This document shows positions 8,657-17,451 of a stretch of 64,000 bases of DNA, piece by piece. The first letter of the stretch is position 1; each line of letters begins with the position of its first letter. The stretch comes from Novipirellula caenicola. Lineage in GTDB: Bacteria; Planctomycetota; Planctomycetia; Pirellulales; Pirellulaceae. The notes beneath the pieces were generated by a model. That model worked only from the letters and a program-made list of their open reading frames with translations, was not told the DNA's origin and made no database searches. The stretch covers positions 930,001-994,000 of the forward strand of contig NZ_BAABRO010000001.1 in the NCBI RefSeq assembly GCF_039545035.1, given 5' to 3'. The position numbers and the translations under genes were made by a program.

Positions 8657-11600
8657 GTGGCAAAACCGGCATTGTCACGTGAATCCCTTGGCAGAACGTT
8701 TGGCAAGAGACCCTCGATGATCAAACGCAGTGAATCGATCCAAGCATCGACATCTAGCGATCCCCAACCCACCCGCACTTCCCGTAAACGCGTCAAACGT
8801 GACAAGGCGTCGCGAGGGCTGCGTAAGCGATCGCTGATGCTCGAAGGCCTCGAACAACGTCAAATGATGGCCGGGGATGCTCTGTCCTCGATCGTGACGT
8901 CCGCGTTGGGCAAGTACCCCGAACCACGCAACGTGGGTACTGTCACGGCATTTTCTGCGATCGAAGCCGAAGCATTGACTGCCCGCGGCCAGAATGACTC
9001 GTTTGAAACCGCGCAGCTGCTGCCGCTCGGCAATGCCGCCGGTCAACGCAACACGATTGACTTGGTCGGCAATGCCAACTTTGAAATCATGCCGCAGACG
9101 GGGCTGATTCGAACCGACCTCGATTTTTACGCGGTCGATTTGAAAGCCGGAGATATTTTTGACATCTCGGTACGTGGCTCGGTCGACACCATCGCCGTCT
9201 ACGATGAGAACGGGCGATTGTGGTTCAGCACCGATGTCAACAATGGGCAATTTGGCTACACGTTTAATTCCCCACTGCAAACGCTTGGCAATGCCGCTGC
9301 CGCACAAGTTGTCCCTGAGGATGGCCGTTATTACTTCATCGCCGCTCCGAGTACGACACCGGGTGCGTACACCTATGGTTTGCGAACCTATCGTCCGGTA
9401 ACCGAATCGCTTGCCGTTGGCCAGCAACAGATTCTGTATCTCGATTTTGACGGCGGTTTCTATGCGGCAGATCAGTTCAGTCGATTTATTCCCACGGGCG
9501 GTTTTGTCAATATTCCTAGCCTGCAAGACTCACTTGCGCTGTTGAACATTGACGATTTCGATGTCGCCTCGACGAATCGTCTGATCCGCCAAGTCGTCGA
9601 AGAAGTCGAACTGCACTTCCAATCGATTGCCACCAATGGATCCAACGGCGACTTTGATGCCACAGGGATTGCTGGACAATACGGCATCGAGATTCGTAAC
9701 AGTTTGGACGATCCCGATCCTGGGTTCAACAATCCTTTGGTCACTCGCGTCGTCATTGGCGGCACGAATGCGGATTTGGGTGCCATCGGTGGAGGCTTAC
9801 TCGGCGTGTCACCGTCCGGAGACATTGGCAACTTTAACCCGAGTGAAATCGTTCTTTCGCCGCTCGACTTGGTGCTAGCGTATTCAACTCAATTCAATCT
9901 CGCCTCCAATGCCTCCGCCCTCGACGCAATCGCCCGTACGATTGCGGTGACCGCTTCTCACGAAGCCGCTCACTCCTTCGGCATGGAGCATACCAACGGT
10001 CTCAATAATGTCGGGTCGCTTATTGACGGCGTGGGGCCTCGCGTTCCTGAGTTCGATTTAGGGGTCGGCAACGACCAAATCTTTGGCACCCCCGACGACA
10101 CTGAAATCGAGTTCGTCGTCGATCAATTCGATCCAGCGGGAAGCTACGTCGGAACTCAGTTTGTCCCGCAAGCACTATCTTGGGTGTTGTCGACCGGTCA
10201 ACGCGGTGGAGGAATCACCGGGCGAGTCTTTAACGACTTGGATCGCAGTGGTACCGGAAACGGTGACCAAGGTCTCGCAGGCGTTACCGTGTTCGCCGAC
10301 ATCAATGGCAACCAAGTCGCAGATCCAAGCGAACCTACGGCCGTCACCAATGCATCCGGCCAATATACGTTGACCGCCGCTCCGGGCACGTACAACATCA
10401 TTGCCACGGCGCCGGTCAATTTCGTAGCGAGCACGCCGACGTCTCGATCGACAACCGTTACGCTCAATGGTGTATCCGGCATCGACTTTGGCTTTACCCA
10501 GGTTCGCGCCGACATCACCGGTACCAAATTCAGCGACAACGATGGCGACGGGCTGCGTGATCCTGATGAACCGGGCATCGCAGGCGTTTACATCTACTTG
10601 GATTTGGACGGCGACGATCGACCTGACCTCGGCGAACCCAACGCAGTCACCAAGGCGGACGGATCGTATTCAATCAATTTCCCGGGCCCTGGCACCTACA
10701 CGATTCGCGAAGTCGTGGAAGCCGGATTTGTGCAAACCTTCCCTGCCGGTGGCGAATGGACTGTCGTCTTTGATGGCTCAGCCGTCTTTGACAAGGACTT
10801 TGGCAACCTGCCATCACGTGACTTCGGCGACGCTCCGAACACCTATTTGACGACCGAGGCGGTCGGGGGTGCATCACACGGCATCACCACCGGTTTGACG
10901 ATTGGGGCGACGGTCGACCGTGAATTGGATGGTCAACCGAGCGTTGGCGCCGATGGTGACGACAACAATGGAAACGACGACGAAGATGGCGTGGTCCAAG
11001 CGACGCCGTTTGGTTTGGGATCGACCGGCCAGTTTTCAGTCACGGTCACCAATACCTCCGGCAGCCCTGCCTACTTGCAAGGCTTCGTCGACTTCAACGG
11101 TGACGGGACGTTCAACGCCAGCAACGAAAAGCTGACCGAAATTCTCATTCCTAGCGGCGTCACCGGCGCGACTCGAACCGTTCCCGTCCCCGTTCCCTCG
11201 AACGCGATCACCGGCACGACTTACGCCCGATTCCGTTTGAGCCAAACTCAGGGTCTTGGCCCAGCCGGTTTTGCAGAAACCGGTGAAGTCGAAGACGTTC
11301 AGATCTCCATTTTGCCAACCAACAATGTTGCCAATGACGATCTGAATCTGCAAGTTTCTCGCAACAGTCCTCCGGTACGACTGAACGTATTGGCGAACGA
11401 TTTCGAGACGCCTGGAAACCCATTGACGATCGTTTCGTTCAATAACAACGGCACCAACGGCACCGTGCGAATTGCCGATGACGACGGTGGACGATCGATC
11501 TTCTACACACCGCAAAACGGCTTCACCGGACGCGACGTGTTCACCTACACCGTTAGCGACGCGTTCAACAACTTCTACACCGCCACGGTGACCGTGGATG

Positions 11601-13819
11601 TCACGTTCCAATCGAACGTCCCGATCGCGATTGACGACACCTTCAACATTCCCGAAGGCTCGCAGAACCGCGCCCTGAACGTCTTGGACAACGATGTCGC
11701 TAGTTTGTCAGGCGGATTGTCGATCGCCAGCGTAACACCGGGAAGTGCCGGAGGAACGGTCACGATCATCGGCGGCGGCCAATCGCTCCGCTACACGCCG
11801 GCCAGCAACTTCACCGGCACCGAACAGTTCACCTACAGCATCCAGGACGGAGCAGGTTCGACCTCGAGTGCGCAAGTCACGATCAATCTGTTGCCTGGAT
11901 CGCAAGCCGATGACCTGGTCGATTATTCGATCGAGTTCCTGGACCCGCTGAACAACACCCCGATCACCAATTTGCAACTCAATCCGACCGACCCGACGGC
12001 GAACCGATTCAGCGTTCGCGTGTTGGTCGACGAACTTGACCTTGCCAACGTGCGTGACCCCGAAGGCGTTGCGTCGGCGTTCCTGGATTTGTTGTACACC
12101 GACGAATTGGTCAAAACGGTCGCCTCCAACGCCAACCCTGCGTTTCCGTTTGACATCACCTTTGGCCCGCTGTTTTCCGGCGGTACATTCCAGCAAGGTA
12201 ACTCTCAGAAACCTGGTTTGATCGACGATGTCGGTGGAGTTCAAATCGTCAACAACCCGACGCCATTTACTGGCAAAGCCGAGTTGTTCACGATCACCTT
12301 TGAAGCCTTGTCACCAGGCGTCGCGGTCTTTACCGCCGACCCTGCGGATGATCCTCGCAGCGAAACCGTGCTGCTTGGACAAGACGTTGCGTTGACGCCG
12401 AGCCAGCTTCGTTTGGGTCAAAACGAATTTGTGATCTTCGCGAGCGATGGAACGTTTGTCACCGCAGTGGATGATGCGTTCATGCAAGGCGTCGATTCGA
12501 CCGGTGCCACCATTTCGGCATCGTCGGCGACCGCGGCCCGATTGAACGTGCTGGACAATGATCAATTTGCCGGCAAGACGCTGCAGGAATTCGGCGTCAC
12601 CGTGCAGCCACAAAACGGCACGATCACGGTCAATAACAACAACACGCCAAGCGATCTGAGCGACGACTTTTTCAACTATCGTCCGAGCAACAATCCAACG
12701 GCAACCGGATTTGACCAATTCACCTATGTCATCGTGACCGACGAAGGCATCCGCAGCACGGCTCAAGTCACTTTGGCCTACGGCAATGCCAATGCGGATG
12801 ACGAAGTGTTGATCGGATTGAACTTGGTCAACGCTGGCGGGCAACCGATCACCAGCAGCCAAATCAATGTCGGTGATCGCTTTGGAGTTCAAGTCAACGT
12901 CGAAGACTTGCGAAACAGCAGCACGTTCGTGTTCGCCGGCTTCTTGGACATGCTGTACGATTCCGATTCGATTCGTCCAGCAAATACCAACCTGGGTGAC
13001 CGATTCAATTTCGATGTCGCCTTTGGCACGAACTTCAACGCTGCTGCCGGTGTGGGAACCGCGGCTCGACCGGGAATCATCGACGAATTCGGAAGCGTCA
13101 GCAACCAAACCAACGCATCCGCCAGCAACTTCCCGAACCTGAATCCAACCCGATTGGCCACGATCTTCTTTGATGCCATCGCTCCGGGGCAAAGCATTAT
13201 CGCCGCGTCGCCTGCCGATGCATCGCCGTTCCAGGACACGCTGTTGTTCCAGGAAGATGATCCGGTGCCGACGTCGCAGATTCGCTACGAAGCGCTGAAC
13301 ATCACGGTCGGAACAAGTGGACAAGGCGAATCGCCGCTGCAGAACACGCGGCTGCCTGCGGACGTCAACAATGACGGTCAAGTGACTCCGATCGACGCGT
13401 TGCACGTGATCAACGAAATGGCGCGAGCAACACCTGGCAGTGGTGCTGAGGGTGAATCGATCTTCGTCAGCTCCTATTACGTCGACGTCAACGGTGACCG
13501 AGCCGTCACCGCGCTGGACGCACTGCAGGTCATCAACGAACTAAGTCGTCGTGTGCAACCGAGCGGTGTCAGTGGTGAGGGCGAACAAGTCGCCACCGCA
13601 ATGATCGAGACGACCGACTCGTCACAACCGGTTGAACCTGTCACGGATTCGGTGTTCGCTGAATTCTCGGGTTCGAACGACAAGGTGGTGTCGGTTGATA
13701 CCCCCACGGGCCAGTCGACCACGAATGTGGCCTTGGCAAGCGGTTTCGAAAGCGGCAGCGATGACGACGACGAAGTGCTCGATTTGCTGGCCGATGACTT
13801 AGCCGGACTGCTTGGCTAA
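8657..13819 (+). CDS. Giant secreted multidomain protein: metzincin-like protease motif, GEVED, cadherin-like and dockerin repeats
   Basis: A protein of 1720 residues starting at GTG 8657, or possibly ATG 8717 (MIKRSES). A basic N-terminus leads to LEGLEQRQMMAGDALS near residue 62, the planctomycete surface-protein signature. A pre-peptidase-like domain precedes HEAAHSFGMEH (residues 435-445), which matches the metzincin zinc motif HExxHxxGxxH. Then follow two SdrD-B/CNA-B-like domains (about 515-700, with NDxDxxG and DPxEP calcium patterns), a GEVED-type domain ending near residue 877, cadherin/VCBS-like repeats (NDDLNLQVSRNS, AIDDTFNIPEGSQNRALNVLDND), cohesin-like beta domains, and two dockerin EF-hands (DVNNDGQVTPIDALHVINEM, DVNGDRAVTALDALQVINEL; about 1568-1635). 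The tail is acidic. Likely a calcium-stabilised cell-surface or secreted protein. Proteolytic activity is inferred from the motif only. Confidence 0.88.
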   Translation: MAKPALSRESLGRTFGKRPSMIKRSESIQASTSSDPQPTRTSRKRVKRDKASRGLRKRSLMLEGLEQRQMMAGDALSSIVTSALGKYPEPRNVGTVTAFSAIEAEALTARGQNDSFETAQLLPLGNAAGQRNTIDLVGNANFEIMPQTGLIRTDLDFYAVDLKAGDIFDISVRGSVDTIAVYDENGRLWFSTDVNNGQFGYTFNSPLQTLGNAAAAQVVPEDGRYYFIAAPSTTPGAYTYGLRTYRPVTESLAVGQQQILYLDFDGGFYAADQFSRFIPTGGFVNIPSLQDSLALLNIDDFDVASTNRLIRQVVEEVELHFQSIATNGSNGDFDATGIAGQYGIEIRNSLDDPDPGFNNPLVTRVVIGGTNADLGAIGGGLLGVSPSGDIGNFNPSEIVLSPLDLVLAYSTQFNLASNASALDAIARTIAVTASHEAAHSFGMEHTNGLNNVGSLIDGVGPRVPEFDLGVGNDQIFGTPDDTEIEFVVDQFDPAGSYVGTQFVPQALSWVLSTGQRGGGITGRVFNDLDRSGTGNGDQGLAGVTVFADINGNQVADPSEPTAVTNASGQYTLTAAPGTYNIIATAPVNFVASTPTSRSTTVTLNGVSGIDFGFTQVRADITGTKFSDNDGDGLRDPDEPGIAGVYIYLDLDGDDRPDLGEPNAVTKADGSYSINFPGPGTYTIREVVEAGFVQTFPAGGEWTVVFDGSAVFDKDFGNLPSRDFGDAPNTYLTTEAVGGASHGITTGLTIGATVDRELDGQPSVGADGDDNNGNDDEDGVVQATPFGLGSTGQFSVTVTNTSGSPAYLQGFVDFNGDGTFNASNEKLTEILIPSGVTGATRTVPVPVPSNAITGTTYARFRLSQTQGLGPAGFAETGEVEDVQISILPTNNVANDDLNLQVSRNSPPVRLNVLANDFETPGNPLTIVSFNNNGTNGTVRIADDDGGRSIFYTPQNGFTGRDVFTYTVSDAFNNFYTATVTVDVTFQSNVPIAIDDTFNIPEGSQNRALNVLDNDVASLSGGLSIASVTPGSAGGTVTIIGGGQSLRYTPASNFTGTEQFTYSIQDGAGSTSSAQVTINLLPGSQADDLVDYSIEFLDPLNNTPITNLQLNPTDPTANRFSVRVLVDELDLANVRDPEGVASAFLDLLYTDELVKTVASNANPAFPFDITFGPLFSGGTFQQGNSQKPGLIDDVGGVQIVNNPTPFTGKAELFTITFEALSPGVAVFTADPADDPRSETVLLGQDVALTPSQLRLGQNEFVIFASDGTFVTAVDDAFMQGVDSTGATISASSATAARLNVLDNDQFAGKTLQEFGVTVQPQNGTITVNNNNTPSDLSDDFFNYRPSNNPTATGFDQFTYVIVTDEGIRSTAQVTLAYGNANADDEVLIGLNLVNAGGQPITSSQINVGDRFGVQVNVEDLRNSSTFVFAGFLDMLYDSDSIRPANTNLGDRFNFDVAFGTNFNAAAGVGTAARPGIIDEFGSVSNQTNASASNFPNLNPTRLATIFFDAIAPGQSIIAASPADASPFQDTLLFQEDDPVPTSQIRYEALNITVGTSGQGESPLQNTRLPADVNNDGQVTPIDALHVINEMARATPGSGAEGESIFVSSYYVDVNGDRAVTALDALQVINELSRRVQPSGVSGEGEQVATAMIETTDSSQPVEPVTDSVFAEFSGSNDKVVSVDTPTGQSTTNVALASGFESGSDDDDEVLDLLADDLAGLLG

Positions 13820-13922
13820 ATGAACGTCGCCCAGCTCTAATGACGGAGCGGCGGCGTGCTATCTTTTTTACCCGCGCCGTGCCGCTATTTGATTAGACGG
13901 CATTGGCGCTCGGTAGCCCCCG

Positions 13923-14056
13923 AAACTCTTGGCGGCTTGTTGATTTAGTGCTCCGCGACGCGTCAGCGGCCGGGTCTCACGCACGCCCCGGTGACTTACG
14001 GCCCGCGGCTCACCCATTGCGAATGGAGTTTGGATTAAATCAACAAACTCTTGGCG
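13923..14056. repeat. Dispersed structured repeat, copy 1 (MITE/REP-like)
   Basis: The core shares ACGCGTCAG and TTACGGCCC.CGGCTCA with copies near 26.5 and 30.7 kb. This copy has perfect 11-bp inverted ends (TTGTTGATTTA at 13937-13947, TAAATCAACAA at 14036-14046). A 12-bp direct repeat AAACTCTTGGCG (13923-13934 and 14045-14056) brackets it like a target duplication. Internal stems CCGCG/CGCGG and CCGGG/CCCGG are visible. The rest of 13820-14296 has no gene. Confidence 0.65.
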
Positions 14057-14296
14057 AGTTTCGCTACGGAATGTTTTACATCCTGTGCCCAACCCGCTAA
14101 CCGCAACGACGCAGACCGGCGCCGGGCTACCGCGCTGCTGAGAAAGCCGCCCGTCGGTCGTCCTTGAGGTTGCTAACCATCACGCTGGCGGTCGATGGGG
14201 AAACAAATTTCTTATCCCCGCTTCAAATCTTGGCAAGCTGGTTAAACTAGGTGGAAAATCGTCTACCTGTTTACTCGCAATCACGATGTTGCCGCA

Positions 14297-16864
14297 GTGA
14301 AAACCCTATCGCCAGTCTGTCTTCCGCTGATCCGAGTCAGCTTCTTGTTCGCCCTCGTGCTGTGCGGTTGGCCAGCCGCCCACGCCCAATTCCTGCCGAA
14401 TTCGAAGCACAGCGATTCGACGGATCGATTCTTTCAAATCGATTCCTGGCTGCCGACGCCGACGGACACCAGGACGGCATCGGGGGCCCCCGGTCCAGGT
14501 TATTGGCAACAACGTGCTGATTATGAGATCGACGTCACGTTGGATGATGCGAACCAGCGAATTCGCGGTACGGTAGCGATCGACTATCACAATCAATCTC
14601 CGCATCCACTGTCCTACGTGTGGTTGCAGTTGGATCAAAACATTTTCAAGCCCGATTCGGATGCGGTCACCACCGCGCCGGCACCGTCGATGTATCCGCG
14701 AGTCCAATTCAGCGCCATTCGTTCGCTGTTGGCCCGTTCGACGTTCGAAGGCGGCTACAACATCAAATCGGTCACTGATGGCGATGATCAACCGCTGCCT
14801 CATTCCATTGTCAAAACGATGATGCGGATCGATTTACCAGAGCCACTCGCCCCCGGGGCCTCGACGGAACTGAAGGTCAAATACAGTTACAACATTGTCG
14901 ACAGCAAAATCATCCGCGCTCGCAGTGGCTACGAGTATTTCGAGAAAGACGAAAACTACCTTTACGAAATCGCTCAGTGGTATCCACGAGTGGTGGCCTA
15001 CACCGACTACACCGGTTGGCAACACAAACAATTTCTTGGCCGCGGCGAATTCACACTTGAATTGGGTGATTTTGACGTTCGCATTACGGTGCCAAGCGAC
15101 ATGGTCGTCGCCGCGACCGGTGAACTACAGAATGCCGAAGACGTCTTGAATCCGCAGTGGATCGAACGACTCGAATCATCTCGGTCGGCCGAAAAACCGG
15201 TGATGATCATCACTCCCGAAGAGGCCAAAGCGAACGAAACCAGTCGTGCGAAGGGGACCAAAACGTGGGCATTTCAAGCCAAGCAAGTCCGCGATTTTGC
15301 CTTTGCCGCCAGCCGCAAATTCATTTGGGATGCGATGGGCGTCGAGGTCGAAGGCAAGACCGTGATGGCCATGTCGTACTACCCCAACGAAGGCAACCCG
15401 CTGTGGAGCACTTATTCGACCGAAGCGATCGCGCACACGATCGAAGTCTACGGTCGTTACGCGTTCCCCTATCCCTACCCGGTTGCGATCAGTGTTAACG
15501 GGCCTGTGTACGGGATGGAATATCCGATGATTTGTTTCAACGGTCCGCGTCCCGAGGACGACGGGACGTACAGCAAGGCAACCAAGTACGGATTGATCTC
15601 GGTGATCATTCACGAAGTCGGCCATAACTTCTTTCCCATGATCGTCAACAGCGACGAGCGTCAATGGACATGGATGGACGAAGGGCTGAACACGTTCCTG
15701 CAATACTTGACCGAACAGGAATGGGAAGAGGATTATCCGTCAGGCCGCGGCGAACCTGCCAAGATGGTTCCCTACATGAAGGGTGGTGGACAACGTCCGA
15801 TCATGACCGGCAGCGAAGAGATCTTGAGTTTCGGCAACAACGCCTACGGCAAACCGGCAACCGCACTGAACATTTTGCGGGAAACGATCCTCGGCCGCGA
15901 GCTGTTTGATTTTGCGTTCCGAGAGTATGCATTGCGATGGCGTTTCAAACGCCCCACCCCTGCCGATTTCTTCCGCACCATGGAAGACGCTTCGGGAATC
16001 GACTTGGATTGGTTTTGGCGTGGTTGGTTCTATAGCACCGATCACGTGGATATCGCGATCAGCGACGTGCGGCTTTACCAAATTGACAGCGGCGATCCGG
16101 AAGTCAACGCCGAGATCAAACGTCAAGAACGCGACAAAAAAGAACCTTCGATTTCAAAAGAACGTAACGCGGACTTGCCCCGCCGAATTGACCTGCAACC
16201 AGGTCTGAAGGACTTTTACAACAGCCCCGACTATGACGAACACAAAGTCGAGGAGTCGGATCGCAAGGCGTACCAAAAATTCCTCGACGGACTCGAAGCC
16301 GATGAACGTGCGTTGCTGCGACGAAAAACCAATTTTTACGTTGTCACATTCCGAAACGTCGGCGGATTGGTGATGCCGATCATCGTCCGCATCCACTACA
16401 CCGACAACACCAGCGAAACGGTTACCATTCCGGCTCAGATTTGGCGAAGCAACAGCAAGCAAGTGGACAAGTTGTTTGTCACCGAAAAGGAGATCGCTCG
16501 TTTGCAATTGGATCCCAAACAACAAACCGCCGACGCCGAGGAATCCAACAACTATTGGCCACCCCGGCTCGTTCCAAGTCGCTTTAAGTTGTTCAAGAGC
16601 GAAACGAGCAAGAATCCAATGCAAAAGGCGCTGAAGCCCGATGTCGACACCTCCGAAGCCGCCAAGAAAGACGGCGAGAAACAATCGGAGGACGAAAACG
16701 AATCGGACGACAAAAAGGATGACGCCCCAGACGGAAAACCCGAGGTAAAAACCGACGCGAAATCGGCGAAGGAGGCTGCCAAAGAAAAGCGAGACGAAAC
16801 CAAGTCGAGCAAAACGCCTAACTCGCGGTCCAAGGCCACGCCTCGTAAAAAACCTTCGGCCTAA
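14297..16864 (+). CDS. M1-family (aminopeptidase N-like) zinc metallopeptidase
   Basis: A protein of 855 residues starting at GTG 14297. It has a signal peptide (VSFLFALVLCGWPAAHAQ), then the M1 beta-sandwich domain. The catalytic motif HEVGH is at residues 439-443 with the third ligand glutamate in WMDEGLN at 462, the exact HExxH-x18-E spacing of gluzincins. A helical C-terminal domain follows. The last 80 or so residues are a charged Lys/Asp/Glu tail. Family members cleave N-terminal residues from peptides. The signal peptide places this one in the periplasm or on the surface. The GxMEN-type substrate loop appears as VYGMEYP, with Met-Glu kept but Asn replaced by Tyr. It is followed after 32 bp by a DUF6702-like gene, a pairing also known to me from Bacteroidetes. 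Confidence 0.92.
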   Translation: MKTLSPVCLPLIRVSFLFALVLCGWPAAHAQFLPNSKHSDSTDRFFQIDSWLPTPTDTRTASGAPGPGYWQQRADYEIDVTLDDANQRIRGTVAIDYHNQSPHPLSYVWLQLDQNIFKPDSDAVTTAPAPSMYPRVQFSAIRSLLARSTFEGGYNIKSVTDGDDQPLPHSIVKTMMRIDLPEPLAPGASTELKVKYSYNIVDSKIIRARSGYEYFEKDENYLYEIAQWYPRVVAYTDYTGWQHKQFLGRGEFTLELGDFDVRITVPSDMVVAATGELQNAEDVLNPQWIERLESSRSAEKPVMIITPEEAKANETSRAKGTKTWAFQAKQVRDFAFAASRKFIWDAMGVEVEGKTVMAMSYYPNEGNPLWSTYSTEAIAHTIEVYGRYAFPYPYPVAISVNGPVYGMEYPMICFNGPRPEDDGTYSKATKYGLISVIIHEVGHNFFPMIVNSDERQWTWMDEGLNTFLQYLTEQEWEEDYPSGRGEPAKMVPYMKGGGQRPIMTGSEEILSFGNNAYGKPATALNILRETILGRELFDFAFREYALRWRFKRPTPADFFRTMEDASGIDLDWFWRGWFYSTDHVDIAISDVRLYQIDSGDPEVNAEIKRQERDKKEPSISKERNADLPRRIDLQPGLKDFYNSPDYDEHKVEESDRKAYQKFLDGLEADERALLRRKTNFYVVTFRNVGGLVMPIIVRIHYTDNTSETVTIPAQIWRSNSKQVDKLFVTEKEIARLQLDPKQQTADAEESNNYWPPRLVPSRFKLFKSETSKNPMQKALKPDVDTSEAAKKDGEKQSEDENESDDKKDDAPDGKPEVKTDAKSAKEAAKEKRDETKSSKTPNSRSKATPRKKPSA

Positions 16865-16896
16865 TTTCCTTTCTCACTCTCTCGTTCGGATCGATC

Positions 16897-17451
16897 ATGT
16901 TCCAAGCACTACTGTTCCTGGTGATGATGCACCCGGTCCACGAAACCGTCAGCGAGGTCCAGTGGAATCCTGAAAGCAAACGCTTCGAGATCGCACTGCG
17001 ACTTCATATCCTTGACCAGCAATGGATCGAACAGCAAGCGGACAAATCGGCCGGTATCGAAACTGCGGCCGTGCGTTATTTGAACAAGACGTTTCAGATC
17101 CGCCCGGTCGGTGGGAACGCGGAAAAAAATACCGATCGCAAACCCTCCAAGGCGAAAATCCATTGGGTGGGCCGCAAGGACGAAGGGTCGCACGTGTGGT
17201 GGTATTTCGAACTGCAACCGACGTTACCCGAAACCGCTTCGGCGTCGCAAAGCGAATCGGCCAACGAAGTCCCCAAGTTCGAAATCACACAGCGGATGTT
17301 CTTTGAACGACAAGAAGGGTTCCGCAATCGCGTAATCTTGCTTGGGGAACTGTCCAAAACCGCAATCACCCTTACAATCGAGCATCCAACCGCCCCTCTG
17401 GAAGAATCGATTGATGAGCAATCCGGCCAACCCCGGCAACTCCGCGAATAA
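16897..17451 (+). CDS. DUF6702-like protein
   Basis: A protein of 184 residues with a short hydrophobic start (MFQALLFLVMMHPVHETVSEVQWN). The HPVHETVSEVQWNxxSKRFEIALRLHILD pattern matches the DUF6702 family, whose members begin with 'HPxhxSxxEi' after a signal peptide and are beta-rich extracytoplasmic proteins of unknown role. Family assignment is by pattern and moderate. It starts 32 bp after the M1 peptidase stop, and its 3' end overlaps the CinA-like gene by 38 bp, so the three are probably one operon. Confidence 0.7.
   Translation: MFQALLFLVMMHPVHETVSEVQWNPESKRFEIALRLHILDQQWIEQQADKSAGIETAAVRYLNKTFQIRPVGGNAEKNTDRKPSKAKIHWVGRKDEGSHVWWYFELQPTLPETASASQSESANEVPKFEITQRMFFERQEGFRNRVILLGELSKTAITLTIEHPTAPLEESIDEQSGQPRQLRE

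Noticed and set aside
12311-13405. A 364-codon minus-strand frame inside the giant dockerin gene
   Set aside because: Antisense shadow caused by codon bias. No family features, and the plus-strand gene has clear domains.
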